A stretch of 13,129 nt of DNA, taken from the NCBI GenBank assembly GCA_021414045.1, contig JAIOPF010000150.1, positions 1 through 13,129 on the forward strand, written 5' to 3'. The notes under the pieces are model-generated. The model saw only the letters and a program-made list of their open reading frames with translations, did no database searches and was not told the origin of the DNA. Shown here one piece after another: positions 1 to 6,536 of this stretch. The translations under genes were made by a program, and so were the position numbers. The DNA comes from Deltaproteobacteria bacterium (lineage in GTDB: Bacteria > UBA10199 > DSSB01). The first letter of the stretch is position 1; every line of letters starts with the position of its first letter.

Positions 1-823
1 GTGGCAGGAAAAAGAAGGGAATAAAGGTGCTCATGGTCAGCTGCGTGTTCATTGCCCAGAACCGGCTCATCCACCCGGTGGTCTTCGCGAAGATCGATAA
101 GGTTTCGGCTGTATGCGCATGACCGGAAAAGATCGAGCTTACGCCGATCCAGCAAAAAAAGACCAAAGTCGCCGCGATTGCAGGGATAGATGCTTTTTTG
201 TATTTGGAGAAGCTGAGGCCCAATAGGAAGACGATTGGGATCAAGGGTACCGCGTTGTACCGCATCCACGTCGCTCCGCCGAGCAATAGACCCCCCAATA
301 CCAGGCAGAGAGTCGAGGAATTTTTCCACCCGCGAATGGAAAGTGCGATAGCCCAGGTGGCTAATCCAGTCGCGGCAATATCCGGCATCGCCAAATTAGA
401 GGAGAGGACGAAAACCGGGGAAACGACAAGGGCACAGGCGGCGAATAAGCTGAGCTTTTTTGAGAAACCGAACTGCATCGCCAGAAAATAACTGGATAAG
501 GCGCTCATCCAAGCGAAGGGAATTATAGAAAGATGAGTCAGCCATTCAGGAGTGAAGACACGGTTCCAATCGAACGCGGCGAGATAGTATGAAAAAAGGG
601 GAGGAAAGGCCGCTATTTTATGCATCGGCTCGTAATCGATGTTCCAGTTGTAGGGAAACCCATAGGGATTCAAGGGATGCTTTTTGATTTGCTCGGAGAT
701 TCGAAGAAATAATGTTTCGTCGATATGATAGGCGTGATTCAGGAACGGCAGCGTGAAAGCCAAGACAAGGGCGCACAAGAATATGCAGCACCATAAAGAC
801 GAGCTGTTAGTATTTTTGGGCAT
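1..823 (-). CDS. GT-C superfamily membrane glycosyltransferase (ArnT/PMT-like), C-terminus cut by window edge
   Basis: I translated this open frame directly from the minus strand; it begins with ATG at 821-823 and runs off the window at base 1, giving about 274 residues. It starts MPKNTNSSSLWCC, followed by a hydrophobic helix (about residues 10-29) and then an exposed acidic pair in HIDETLF (D35, E36). An Asp or Asp-Glu at the start of the first periplasmic loop is the catalytic hallmark of polyprenyl-phosphate-sugar-dependent GT-C enzymes. An FPPLFSYYLA stretch and several further hydrophobic helices follow, also typical of the family. Such enzymes transfer a sugar from an undecaprenyl-phosphate carrier to an acceptor outside the inner membrane. 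The start overlaps the end of the upstream GT2 gene by 17 bases, and no clear Shine-Dalgarno is seen, so translation is probably coupled. The acceptor and the sugar cannot be told. The family call is firm; the subfamily is not. Confidence 0.8.
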   Translation of the reverse strand, partial: MPKNTNSSSLWCCIFLCALVLAFTLPFLNHAYHIDETLFLRISEQIKKHPLNPYGFPYNWNIDYEPMHKIAAFPPLFSYYLAAFDWNRVFTPEWLTHLSIIPFAWMSALSSYFLAMQFGFSKKLSLFAACALVVSPVFVLSSNLAMPDIAATGLATWAIALSIRGWKNSSTLCLVLGGLLLGGATWMRYNAVPLIPIVFLLGLSFSKYKKASIPAIAATLVFFCWIGVSSIFSGHAHTAETLSIFAKTTGWMSRFWAMNTQLTMSTFIPFFFLP

Positions 824-1610
824 TTTCGGATGGATCGGACTTGCCAAAAGATTCTTGCAACTTTGCAGCTTCGTCGCGAAAAATTCCGCTTTTTAGAAGA
901 CCAAGTTTATTAAGAGAATAGATCGCCGAAACCTTCAACACCCCCAACCCATAAACCACCGACCTGCTGAAGTTGATGGAGGAGCTGTCTTCGCTATAAT
1001 GCGTCGGGCAGCTAATCTCGCCGATGCGGAATCCGAAATAGGCCGCTTGCGCCACCATTTGATTGTCGAAGATGAAATCGTTGGAATTGGCGAGAAGGGG
1101 AAGCTTCAGCAAAACCTCGCGCGAAAAGGCCCGGTATCCCGTGTGGTACTCGCTCAATTTTTGCCGCATCAGCAAATTCTGCGATGCGGTGAGGAAGCGG
1201 TTGAAGACGTATTTGTAATAGGGCATCCCGCCCCTCAAAGCGCCTCGACCCAGTATGCGCGAAGCCATGACGACATCGTAGATGCCGCTCGCGATCATGC
1301 CCGCCATCGCCGGGATGAGCTTGGGAGTATATTGATAATCGGGATGCATCATGATGACGATGTCCGCGCCCCGATCGAGCGCCTCGCGGTAGCAGGTCTT
1401 TTGATTTCCGCCATAGCCGAGATTCTTCGGATGGACGACGTGGTGAAGCCCCAACTCGCGGGCGACGTCGACCGTTCGGTCCCGGCTCGCGTCGTCGACC
1501 AGAATGACGTCGTCAACGATCTCCTTTGGAATTTCCTCGTAAGTGCGGCGCAGCGTGAATTCTGCATTATAAGCGGGCATCACTACCGCGATTTTTTTGC
1601 CTAAAATCAT
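807..1610 (-). CDS. GT2 family glycosyltransferase (DPM/DPG-synthase-like), soluble
   Basis: This is a 267-residue GT-A fold enzyme with the family-2 start IAVVMPAYNAE (residues 7-17). It has the nucleotide-binding VDDASRDRT (38-46) and the NLGYGGNQ loop (63-70). HPDYQY (89-94) takes the place of the usual DxD metal site, and SEYHTGYRAFSRE (153-165) is characteristic of the dolichyl-phosphate-mannose/glucose synthase-like branch. Enzymes of this branch transfer a sugar from a nucleotide donor, often to a polyprenyl phosphate. No C-terminal membrane helices are visible, unlike the next gene upstream at 1688-2623. The start is ATG at 1608-1610, preceded only by a weak purine stretch (GAGAG). 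It lies between another GT2 gene and a GT-C membrane transferase on the same strand, consistent with making the lipid-linked donor for a GT-C enzyme. Donor and acceptor are unknown. Confidence 0.88.
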   Translation of the reverse strand: MILGKKIAVVMPAYNAEFTLRRTYEEIPKEIVDDVILVDDASRDRTVDVARELGLHHVVHPKNLGYGGNQKTCYREALDRGADIVIMMHPDYQYTPKLIPAMAGMIASGIYDVVMASRILGRGALRGGMPYYKYVFNRFLTASQNLLMRQKLSEYHTGYRAFSREVLLKLPLLANSNDFIFDNQMVAQAAYFGFRIGEISCPTHYSEDSSSINFSRSVVYGLGVLKVSAIYSLNKLGLLKSGIFRDEAAKLQESFGKSDPSENAQKY

Positions 1611-1687
1611 GAGGAACTCTCATTCTATAAAAGCTGATCCTTAAACCGAACCGCTCCGCTTGGCAAGGCTTTGGAGAGGGATAAGCC

Positions 1688-2623
1688 TCACTTGGGGGTC
1701 TCCTGAATGTCCAGAACCACGGCTTGAAGCAATAGCTGAAAACCCAGGATCAAGGGCAGCAGGGAAAGCATGATGGTCCCCGTAGGGGTCGCTAGTCCGG
1801 TTCGGAGAGTATGGCCCCACAGATAGGCACCAAAACCGAAGCCCCAAAGGAAGGCCAGCGATCCGAGGATGAAGAAGAGGGCGATGGGGGAAAAATCTCT
1901 CAGTACGTATTTTTGATAAATCCGAAAGGCAAAGCGTCTCAGCAAAAGGAAGGGAAAGGTGAGGCCTATCTTGAAAGGATTGAGATCGGTCTTTTCGTTC
2001 CCATATCTCGCCGGAATGGCCAAGTCCTTGACCCGGAAATTGAGCAGATTGAGGTGCACCAGCATGTCATTCTCGAAAAAATATCCCCGGTGGATCTCGC
2101 GGAGATCCAAAGCCTGAAGGGCCTTGGATTTGATGGCCGTGTATCCGTTTTGAGGGTCGAAGATATTCCAGTAACCGGAGGCAAGCTTGGTCAAAAAGGT
2201 TAAGGCGATGTTCCCCAAAAGCCGGAATTTTGGCATGGTTTGCAAGGATTCGCTAGTTAGAAAACGGTTCCCTTTGCTGTAATCCATGCCGTCCACGATC
2301 AATGAATCCAATAAGGCTTCGAGATATTCGGGCGACATTTGGTCGTCGCCATCCATTTTCACGGCAATATCCGCTCCTAAGGAGAGGGCTTTTTCGTAGG
2401 CTCTTAATACTGAACCGCCCACCCCCAAGTTTTCTGAATTTTTGATCACATCAAGCCGAGTATCCTTGCAGGAAAGCGCTGCTTCCGAGGTACCGTCGGT
2501 GCTCGCGTCGTCCACTACCAAAATGTGGTCGACATATTGAGGCAAGCCGCGAATGACGGAGGCGACATGTTCGGCTTCGTTGTGAGCGGGGATCACGACG
2601 GCGATACGGTTCCCTTTATACAT
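1688..2623 (-). CDS. GT2 polyprenyl-phosphate glycosyltransferase with two C-terminal membrane helices
   Basis: The protein has 311 residues. The N-terminal catalytic domain shows IAVVIPAHNEAEH (7-19), VVDDASTDGT (36-45), ENLGVGGSVLRAYEKAL (64-80) and the metal-binding MDGDDQMSP (90-98). DPQNGYTAIK (156-165) and ENDMLVHLN (184-192) match the DPM1-like/GtrB-like pattern. Two hydrophobic helices follow, at about 244-268 and 281-305, as in membrane-anchored polyprenyl-phosphate hexose synthases. The likely reaction is sugar transfer from a nucleotide donor to undecaprenyl phosphate on the cytoplasmic face. The start is ATG at 2621-2623, with AGGAG six bases upstream. The gene lies 57 bases after the PMT-family gene and 77 bases before the second GT2 gene, probably in one transcript. 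The sugar specificity cannot be read from the sequence. Confidence 0.88.
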   Translation of the reverse strand: MYKGNRIAVVIPAHNEAEHVASVIRGLPQYVDHILVVDDASTDGTSEAALSCKDTRLDVIKNSENLGVGGSVLRAYEKALSLGADIAVKMDGDDQMSPEYLEALLDSLIVDGMDYSKGNRFLTSESLQTMPKFRLLGNIALTFLTKLASGYWNIFDPQNGYTAIKSKALQALDLREIHRGYFFENDMLVHLNLLNFRVKDLAIPARYGNEKTDLNPFKIGLTFPFLLLRRFAFRIYQKYVLRDFSPIALFFILGSLAFLWGFGFGAYLWGHTLRTGLATPTGTIMLSLLPLILGFQLLLQAVVLDIQETPK

Positions 2624-2680
2624 CGGAGCTCCTAATGTGAATTTTGAAATTCCGAAAATAGGGAGTCGTGGCCGTATTCG

Positions 2681-3871
2681 TCAAGGAAAGAACCCGCCCC
2701 CCACCTCCGGCAAAGCCCTCCAAAAATACAGCAAAGACCCCGCGGCCAAACAAAAGGCCCAAACCCGGTAATAACGCCTCGGTACCCATTGGCTAAGCGC
2801 ATAAGAAGTATTTAGGCAGAGCGAGGGCTCCATCGGCAGGCCGTAGGTGAGAATTTTCTGCTCTTTGAAGATCACCCAAAAAAGCACCTGAATAGGAATG
2901 GATAATCCCAGGACGAGGTCGAGGGGGCGTTTCGAGAAAAGACCACGGAACAGGAGGGCCAGTGTCGCGAGGCTCCCGACGGTCCAGAGTACGGGATTTT
3001 GAATGCAAAGCGCCCCGAAACGTCGACCGTCTTCGCCGAGCTTGGCAAGATACCAGAGCTGGCCTCGACCCAAGAACCAATCGTACCACTGGGAAAGCCC
3101 CGCATAATCCTTGTGCAGGAAGCTTTGCAGGCCGAACATTTTGCGGAACTGGTCTGGGATCTCTCCGGGGCTGTAACCTAGGATTCCATAGGTCACGAGC
3201 AGCGTGATTCCCGAGGTTAAGGCCGCGAAGATGGCCAGGCGGGGCAGGCTTTTGAAAAGTGGCCACTTCTCGCGCACGGCGAAAAGTCCTATCGCAAAAA
3301 TAGGAAACAAGACGGAATCGAGAACCTTCACCGATCCCCCCAAGGCGGCCAATGAGCAGGCGATGAGCAGCCAAATGGTAGAGTTTTTGTCGGTCGGATT
3401 TTTTAGAATCGGAAGAAAACTAGCCAAGCCCGCGAAGAAAAACAGCGCCGTCGCCATGTCCACCATGGCGAGACGAGCGTGAAGCAGGGCTAAGGTCGAA
3501 CTCAACCAAAGTAGTAAGGAAAGAAGTCCCCCTTCCCAAAACCCGCTTAGCCAAAGCCCTGCCCCGAAAAGAAGGGCCCCTAAGGCGGCGGCCGCCAAAG
3601 CCGAGGGCAAACGGTAGGCGAAGAAGGTATCCCCGAAGCTGCGTATCGATAGGGTAATCAGCTCCTTCCCGAGGGGAGGGTTCCGGAGGTTGCGATAAGT
3701 CTCTTTATCCCCCTGAAGGTAAGATTGGGCCGCCGGAATATAATGCTGTTCATCCCAAATTTGGACCCCGGGTTGGTCGATTCGATAGAGATAAATTACC
3801 GACAAACAAGCAAAAATTAGGATTGTCAAAAAAATGACGATTTTTATCGGCACGAAAGGTCCTAGTCTCAT
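2681..3871 (-). CDS. PMT-family (GT39-like) membrane glycosyltransferase
   Basis: This is a 396-residue polytopic membrane protein. After a first membrane helix (about 9-29) comes IWDEQHYIPAAQSYL (38-52), with the catalytic-type Asp-Glu pair D40/E41. NPPLGKELI (64-72) follows; it matches the (H/N)PPLGK motif of protein O-mannosyltransferases and related dolichyl/undecaprenyl-phosphate-sugar transferases. Several further hydrophobic helices fill the rest of the protein, to about residue 385. It is shorter than the usual 450-550 residues of the family, and I see no large C-terminal periplasmic domain. The predicted role is transfer of a lipid-linked sugar to protein or glycan on the outer face of the inner membrane. 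It is the first gene of the glycosyltransferase cluster. No Shine-Dalgarno precedes the ATG at 3869-3871. A CATAAT sequence 13 bases upstream could be a -10 box giving a very short leader, but no convincing -35 accompanies it. Confidence 0.85.
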   Translation of the reverse strand: MRLGPFVPIKIVIFLTILIFACLSVIYLYRIDQPGVQIWDEQHYIPAAQSYLQGDKETYRNLRNPPLGKELITLSIRSFGDTFFAYRLPSALAAAALGALLFGAGLWLSGFWEGGLLSLLLWLSSTLALLHARLAMVDMATALFFFAGLASFLPILKNPTDKNSTIWLLIACSLAALGGSVKVLDSVLFPIFAIGLFAVREKWPLFKSLPRLAIFAALTSGITLLVTYGILGYSPGEIPDQFRKMFGLQSFLHKDYAGLSQWYDWFLGRGQLWYLAKLGEDGRRFGALCIQNPVLWTVGSLATLALLFRGLFSKRPLDLVLGLSIPIQVLFWVIFKEQKILTYGLPMEPSLCLNTSYALSQWVPRRYYRVWAFCLAAGSLLYFWRALPEVGGGFFP

Positions 3872-3994
3872 GTAATTTTTAGAAAATTATGCTTGCTGCG
3901 CCTGGCTACTACCGCTAGTTTAAAACTTGACCCTTAGCATGAGGGGTTTTTGGTTAAATTCACGTCCTGCTCCTTATAGAAGGAAAGGTAATCT

Positions 3995-4555
3995 ATGAAA
4001 GTTTTTTTTCGCAAACACGGTAACGCGGCATTCTACATCTTGCTGCCGGTATTTTTTCTCATCCTGACCGTCGCCTTCATTCAATTCACTCCGCGGGTTT
4101 CCCAAACGGCGCCCGGGGATACCTGTTCCAATGAAGATGAGTGTTGCACCGAAAGCGGTTGCGGAGCCGAGGCCAGCGAAGTTTGCGATGGCTATCTTTG
4201 CAAACCAGTCAACTTCGGTTGCCCTGAAGAGGGTGTCGAGCCTGACTTCCTTCCCGATGGCACTTGCATCTGCGGTAACCTCGATGACAACGGGGATGTC
4301 CAGCAAGGCGGAACCACTCCTTGCATCCAATGCCCCGCGGGTGAGTCCTTTGTCGGTGGCGCTTGCTTCCGCATTTGCCTTGAAGACGAAAGTCCCGATG
4401 GCAATAACTGCGTGAAGCTCGAAGGTAGCGGTATCCACATGGGTGGTTGCTCCCTCGGCGGCGATGTCGCCAGCGCTTCCAGCATGGCCCTTTTCGGATT
4501 TGGCGCCGCGAACCTCGCGTTCCTCAGCATCCGGGCCCGTCGCAAGAAGAAGTAA
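3995..4555 (+). CDS. Cys-rich, membrane-anchored surface protein with C-terminal sorting-type (CTERM-like) tail
   Basis: I do not recognise this 186-residue protein by name. It begins with a basic stretch and a long hydrophobic helix (about 11-31), a signal peptide or signal anchor. The central part (44-139) holds 14 cysteines, with C-x5-CC-x4-C, CxC and CxxC spacings. It is also rich in Asp, Glu and Gly, as in small extracellular disulfide-knit domains. The tail has three parts: a GGCSLGG motif (150-156, C152), a hydrophobic helix (about 163-179) and a basic end RARRKKK. This is the layout of C-terminal sorting signals such as MYXO-CTERM and related Cys-containing CTERM tags, which are cleaved and anchored by dedicated membrane proteases. 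The start is supported by AGAAGGAAAGG upstream, and a strong terminator follows. It is transcribed divergently from the glycosyltransferase cluster, so surface glycosylation of this protein is conceivable but unproven. Confidence 0.8.
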   Translation: MKVFFRKHGNAAFYILLPVFFLILTVAFIQFTPRVSQTAPGDTCSNEDECCTESGCGAEASEVCDGYLCKPVNFGCPEEGVEPDFLPDGTCICGNLDDNGDVQQGGTTPCIQCPAGESFVGGACFRICLEDESPDGNNCVKLEGSGIHMGGCSLGGDVASASSMALFGFGAANLAFLSIRARRKKK

Positions 4556-4577
4556 GCTACCTAGCTAAACAAATTCC

Positions 4578-4614
4578 AAGCCCATCCCGGGTCAACCGGG
4601 GTGGGCTTTTTTTT
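4578..4614 (+). terminator. Rho-independent terminator of the Cys-rich protein gene
   Basis: A 13-base-pair inverted repeat (4578-4590 with 4596-4608, one G-T wobble) encloses the five-base loop GTCAA. The stem runs into eight consecutive T residues (4607-4614). It lies 22 bases after the stop codon at 4555. The T run overlaps the stop codon of the convergent CLC gene (4613-4615). Read on the minus strand, the hairpin is followed by TTGGAATTT and not a U run, so it is mainly directional for the plus strand. Confidence 0.93.
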
Positions 4615-5893
4615 ATGGTATTTTCGGCGTTCCCAGGCGTTGAGCGGAGTAGATTCCGCTGTGTCCGCTGAAGAGGTAAGCGATGAAGCAGCCGGCCGCA
4701 TAGTAGATCGCGTAGGTGGGACCGAAGAGTTCAATCGCCATCACCGTGCAGGCGAGAGGCGTGTTCGTCGCTCCCGCGAAGATCGAGACGAATCCGATGG
4801 CGGCGAAGAGAGCCTGTGGGGCGCTAAGTAAGGTTGCCAAGATATTCCCCAGCGTCGCGCCAATGTAGAAGAGCGGAGTGACCTCGCCGCCTTTGAAGCC
4901 GCTGCCCAGCGTCACTGCGGTGAAGACCGTTTTCCACCACCAACTCCATCCATGCGCCCCACCGGCATGAAAGCTGGAAAGAATGGTAACGCTATCCGGA
5001 GAAGGCCCCGTGACGCCCAATCCCAAATAATCCCTAGTTCCCACCAGGTAAACCAGGACTATCACCAATAGACCTCCCAAGGCAGGACGCAGGTAGGGAA
5101 GCGGCATCGCCCAAGTGAAGAATCGCTTCAGGCCGTGGGTGAGTTCGGCGAAGCAGGCGCTGGCCAAGCCGAAGGCCGATCCAGCCACGAGGACTTTCGC
5201 GAAGAGCCACCAAAAGGCGGATGCGCTTTCGGGAAGTAGGCCAGGATTGACCAGGTCGGCGAGATGATACTGCGTGTGATGGATTCCCCAGGCGGCGCAA
5301 ACCCAATCGCTGACGATGGCCGCCAAGAGACAGGGCAACAGCGCCTCGTAATTCATTCTTCCGATGGTGAGGACCTCTAGGGCGAAGATGGTGCCGGCGA
5401 TGGGCGTTCCGAAGACGCCGCTGAATCCCGCCGCTATTCCCGCGGTCAAAAGAGTTCGGAGATCCGACCCGCGCAGTCCAAATAATTTGGCGAAGCCGCT
5501 CGCAAGACTTCCGCCCATCTGGATCGCCGTGCCTTCACGACCAGCGGAGCCGCCGAACAAGTGGGTGACGATGGTGCCAATCAGGATGAGAGGCGCCATG
5601 CGTCGAGGGACTCCGCCTCCGGGCTCGTGGATTTCCTCCATGAGCAGGTTGTTGCCGGATTCCACGGAACGGCCGAACCAATGATACAGAAGGCCGATAG
5701 CGACGCCGCCCATGGGCAGGAAATAAAGCAGCCAGGGGTGATCCCACCGTGCTTGAGTGACGACATTGAGCGAACCCAAAAACAAGGCGCAGGCCGAGCC
5801 GATGATGGCGCCGACGGGCAGGGTGATGGCGCACCATTTGCCGAAATACTTCGCCAGTTGCAGGTGCTCTCGGGGGTTCCAACGAAAAATCAT
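4613..5893 (-). CDS. eriCF: CLC-type fluoride/proton antiporter (CLC-F subclass)
   Basis: This is a 426-residue polytopic CLC-family transporter. The selectivity regions are those of the fluoride-specific subclass. SGNNLLMEE (79-87) replaces the GSGIP motif of chloride channels, and GREGT (118-122) replaces GREGP, with E120 as the gating glutamate. GFSGVFGTPIAGTIFALE (156-173), GGEVTPLF (335-342) and YYAAGCFIAYLFSGHSG (397-413, with the conserved tyrosines) complete the pore. CLC-F proteins export F- in exchange for H+ and protect cells from fluoride. I chose ATG at 5891-5893 because GAGGAG (5896-5901) lies just upstream. A longer frame opening at a GTG at 5954-5956 would start inside the leader hairpin and add 21 residues (MGVRPSTPNPKTSF...) unlike a CLC N-terminus. 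A fluoride riboswitch precedes the gene, which fixes both function and regulation. Spacing between the purine box and ATG is tight (two bases). Confidence 0.95.
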   Translation of the reverse strand: MIFRWNPREHLQLAKYFGKWCAITLPVGAIIGSACALFLGSLNVVTQARWDHPWLLYFLPMGGVAIGLLYHWFGRSVESGNNLLMEEIHEPGGGVPRRMAPLILIGTIVTHLFGGSAGREGTAIQMGGSLASGFAKLFGLRGSDLRTLLTAGIAAGFSGVFGTPIAGTIFALEVLTIGRMNYEALLPCLLAAIVSDWVCAAWGIHHTQYHLADLVNPGLLPESASAFWWLFAKVLVAGSAFGLASACFAELTHGLKRFFTWAMPLPYLRPALGGLLVIVLVYLVGTRDYLGLGVTGPSPDSVTILSSFHAGGAHGWSWWWKTVFTAVTLGSGFKGGEVTPLFYIGATLGNILATLLSAPQALFAAIGFVSIFAGATNTPLACTVMAIELFGPTYAIYYAAGCFIAYLFSGHSGIYSAQRLGTPKIP

Positions 5894-5972
5894 GGCTCCT
5901 CGCTTATTTTTTGAAAAACTTGTCTTTGGGTTTGGAGTCGAAGGACGCACTCCCACCCGCTTGGGTAGGAGT
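5894..5972 (-). promoter_or_regulatory. Expression platform of the fluoride riboswitch (competing hairpins)
   Basis: ACTCCTACCC (5972-5963) can pair with GGGTGGGAGT (5958-5949) around an AAGC loop, a 10-bp helix with one U-G pair. This helix consumes the 3' pseudoknot strand of the aptamer, so it excludes the fluoride-bound fold. The same GGAGT (5953-5949) can instead pair with a second ACTCC at 5938-5934. CTCC (5937-5934) is also complementary to GGAG in the ribosome-binding site (5899-5896). No U run follows the hairpin, so a standard intrinsic terminator is not evident. A translational switch is one reading. The pairings are seen; the mechanism is inferred. Confidence 0.6.
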
Positions 5973-6022
5973 CATCAGCCTGTTCTCGAAACAGGCGGTT
6001 CTAAGGCGGACTCCATCGCCTG
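5963..6022 (-). promoter_or_regulatory. Fluoride riboswitch aptamer (crcB motif)
   Basis: The minus-strand RNA reads GGCGATGGAGTCCGCC (6020-6005), a short AACC linker, then a 7-bp hairpin GCCTGTT/AACAGGC (5996-5990 with 5984-5978, loop TCGAG). TGATGACTCCTACC follows (5977-5964). The first helix is GGCG/CGCC (6020-6017 with 6008-6005). Its loop carries GGAGTC (6014-6009), which is exactly complementary to GACTCC (5973-5968) and forms the pseudoknot of this RNA class. The GGCGAUGG, AAC and GCUGAUG elements match the crcB-motif consensus. It lies upstream of a CLC-F fluoride exporter gene, the typical target. Fluoride binding with Mg2+ is expected to stabilise the pseudoknot and switch on expression. 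The call was made by eye, without a covariance model. Confidence 0.95.
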
Positions 6023-6043
6023 AAATGCCGAATCTAAGATCTT

Positions 6044-6071
6044 ATTTTGAGGGAGAAGGCGATTCTGTCAA
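6044..6071 (-). promoter_or_regulatory. Sigma70-type promoter for the fluoride-riboswitch/CLC-F transcript
   Basis: On the minus strand a perfect TTGACA (6071-6066) is followed, after 16 bases, by CAAAAT (6049-6044), a fair -10 box (four of six consensus bases). Transcription would start near 6037, about 17 bases before the aptamer. It lies right after the rhodanese stop codon (6088), inside an imperfect inverted repeat GATTCTGTC...GACAGATTC (6061-6083). The placement fits an independent transcript for the fluoride unit. Confidence 0.6.
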
Positions 6072-6087
6072 GGACAGATTCTCTAGC

Positions 6088-6525
6088 CTATTTGCCCTTG
6101 CCGGACAGGGAGGCGTAGCTGACGCCCTCGCCGTTGTCCTCGCTCACCGGCAGTCCTAAGTCTTTCCAGCCGGGTTGGGGCTCGCCGGTCTCGGGATTGC
6201 GACCGCCTCCGAAACCACCATAAACGTTGTAGAGGTTGGTATAGCCCTGTTGCGAAAGGATATCGCAGGCCTTTTGTGAACGCCCGCCGGCCTGGCAGCC
6301 GACGACCAGCTTTTTGTCTTTGGGGAGCACCGCCGCGGCAACCTTGTTGAAATCGGAATTGGGCTCCATCCCGTAAGACCCCTTGTGCATGATGGGGATG
6401 TTGATGGCCCCGGCGGGATGGCCGGCGGTGAATTCGGGAATCGACCGCACGTCGACGTAGACCGCCTCGGGTTCGCTGTCGAGGAGTGCCTTCGCTTCTT
6501 CGGGATTGATCTGTTGGATGCTCAT
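6088..6525 (-). CDS. Single-domain rhodanese-like sulfurtransferase
   Basis: The protein has 145 residues with one rhodanese domain. AVYVDVRSIPEFTAGHPAGAINIPI (21-45) is the classical N-terminal signature. The active-site loop is CQAGGRS (77-83), with C77 as the predicted persulfide-forming cysteine, so the domain looks catalytically competent. YNVYGGFGGG (99-108) follows as the usual C-terminal element. No signal peptide is seen, so it is probably cytoplasmic. The start is ATG at 6523-6525. The AGGAG eight bases upstream contains the last bases of the preceding gene's TAG stop codon (6537-6539), so the two are translationally coupled. As third gene after a siroheme nitrite/sulfite reductase, it probably handles sulfane sulfur or persulfides produced near sulfide formation. 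The exact donor and acceptor are unknown. Confidence 0.9.
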   Translation of the reverse strand: MSIQQINPEEAKALLDSEPEAVYVDVRSIPEFTAGHPAGAINIPIMHKGSYGMEPNSDFNKVAAAVLPKDKKLVVGCQAGGRSQKACDILSQQGYTNLYNVYGGFGGGRNPETGEPQPGWKDLGLPVSEDNGEGVSYASLSGKGK

Positions 6526-6536
6526 GAAAGGGGCTC

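Noticed and set aside
198..491. 97-residue plus-strand frame
   Set aside because: It lies wholly inside the minus-strand GT-C gene, which has a membrane-protein pattern and the catalytic Asp-Glu pair.
999..1604. 201-residue plus-strand frame opposite the GT2 gene
   Set aside because: It is the complement of the clear glycosyltransferase motifs; its Asp/His/Arg-rich composition looks like an antisense shadow.
3927..3959. Plus-strand promoter for the Cys-rich gene (TTGACC with TTAAAT)
   Set aside because: The spacing between the two hexamers is 21 bases, too long for a standard promoter, and no better -10 box lies at 16-18 bases.
6061..6083. Imperfect inverted repeat GATTCTGTC / GACAGATTC as a terminator of the rhodanese gene
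   Set aside because: The loop is very short and no U run follows on the minus strand. It overlaps the -35 box of the fluoride promoter and might be an operator, but nothing supports that further.
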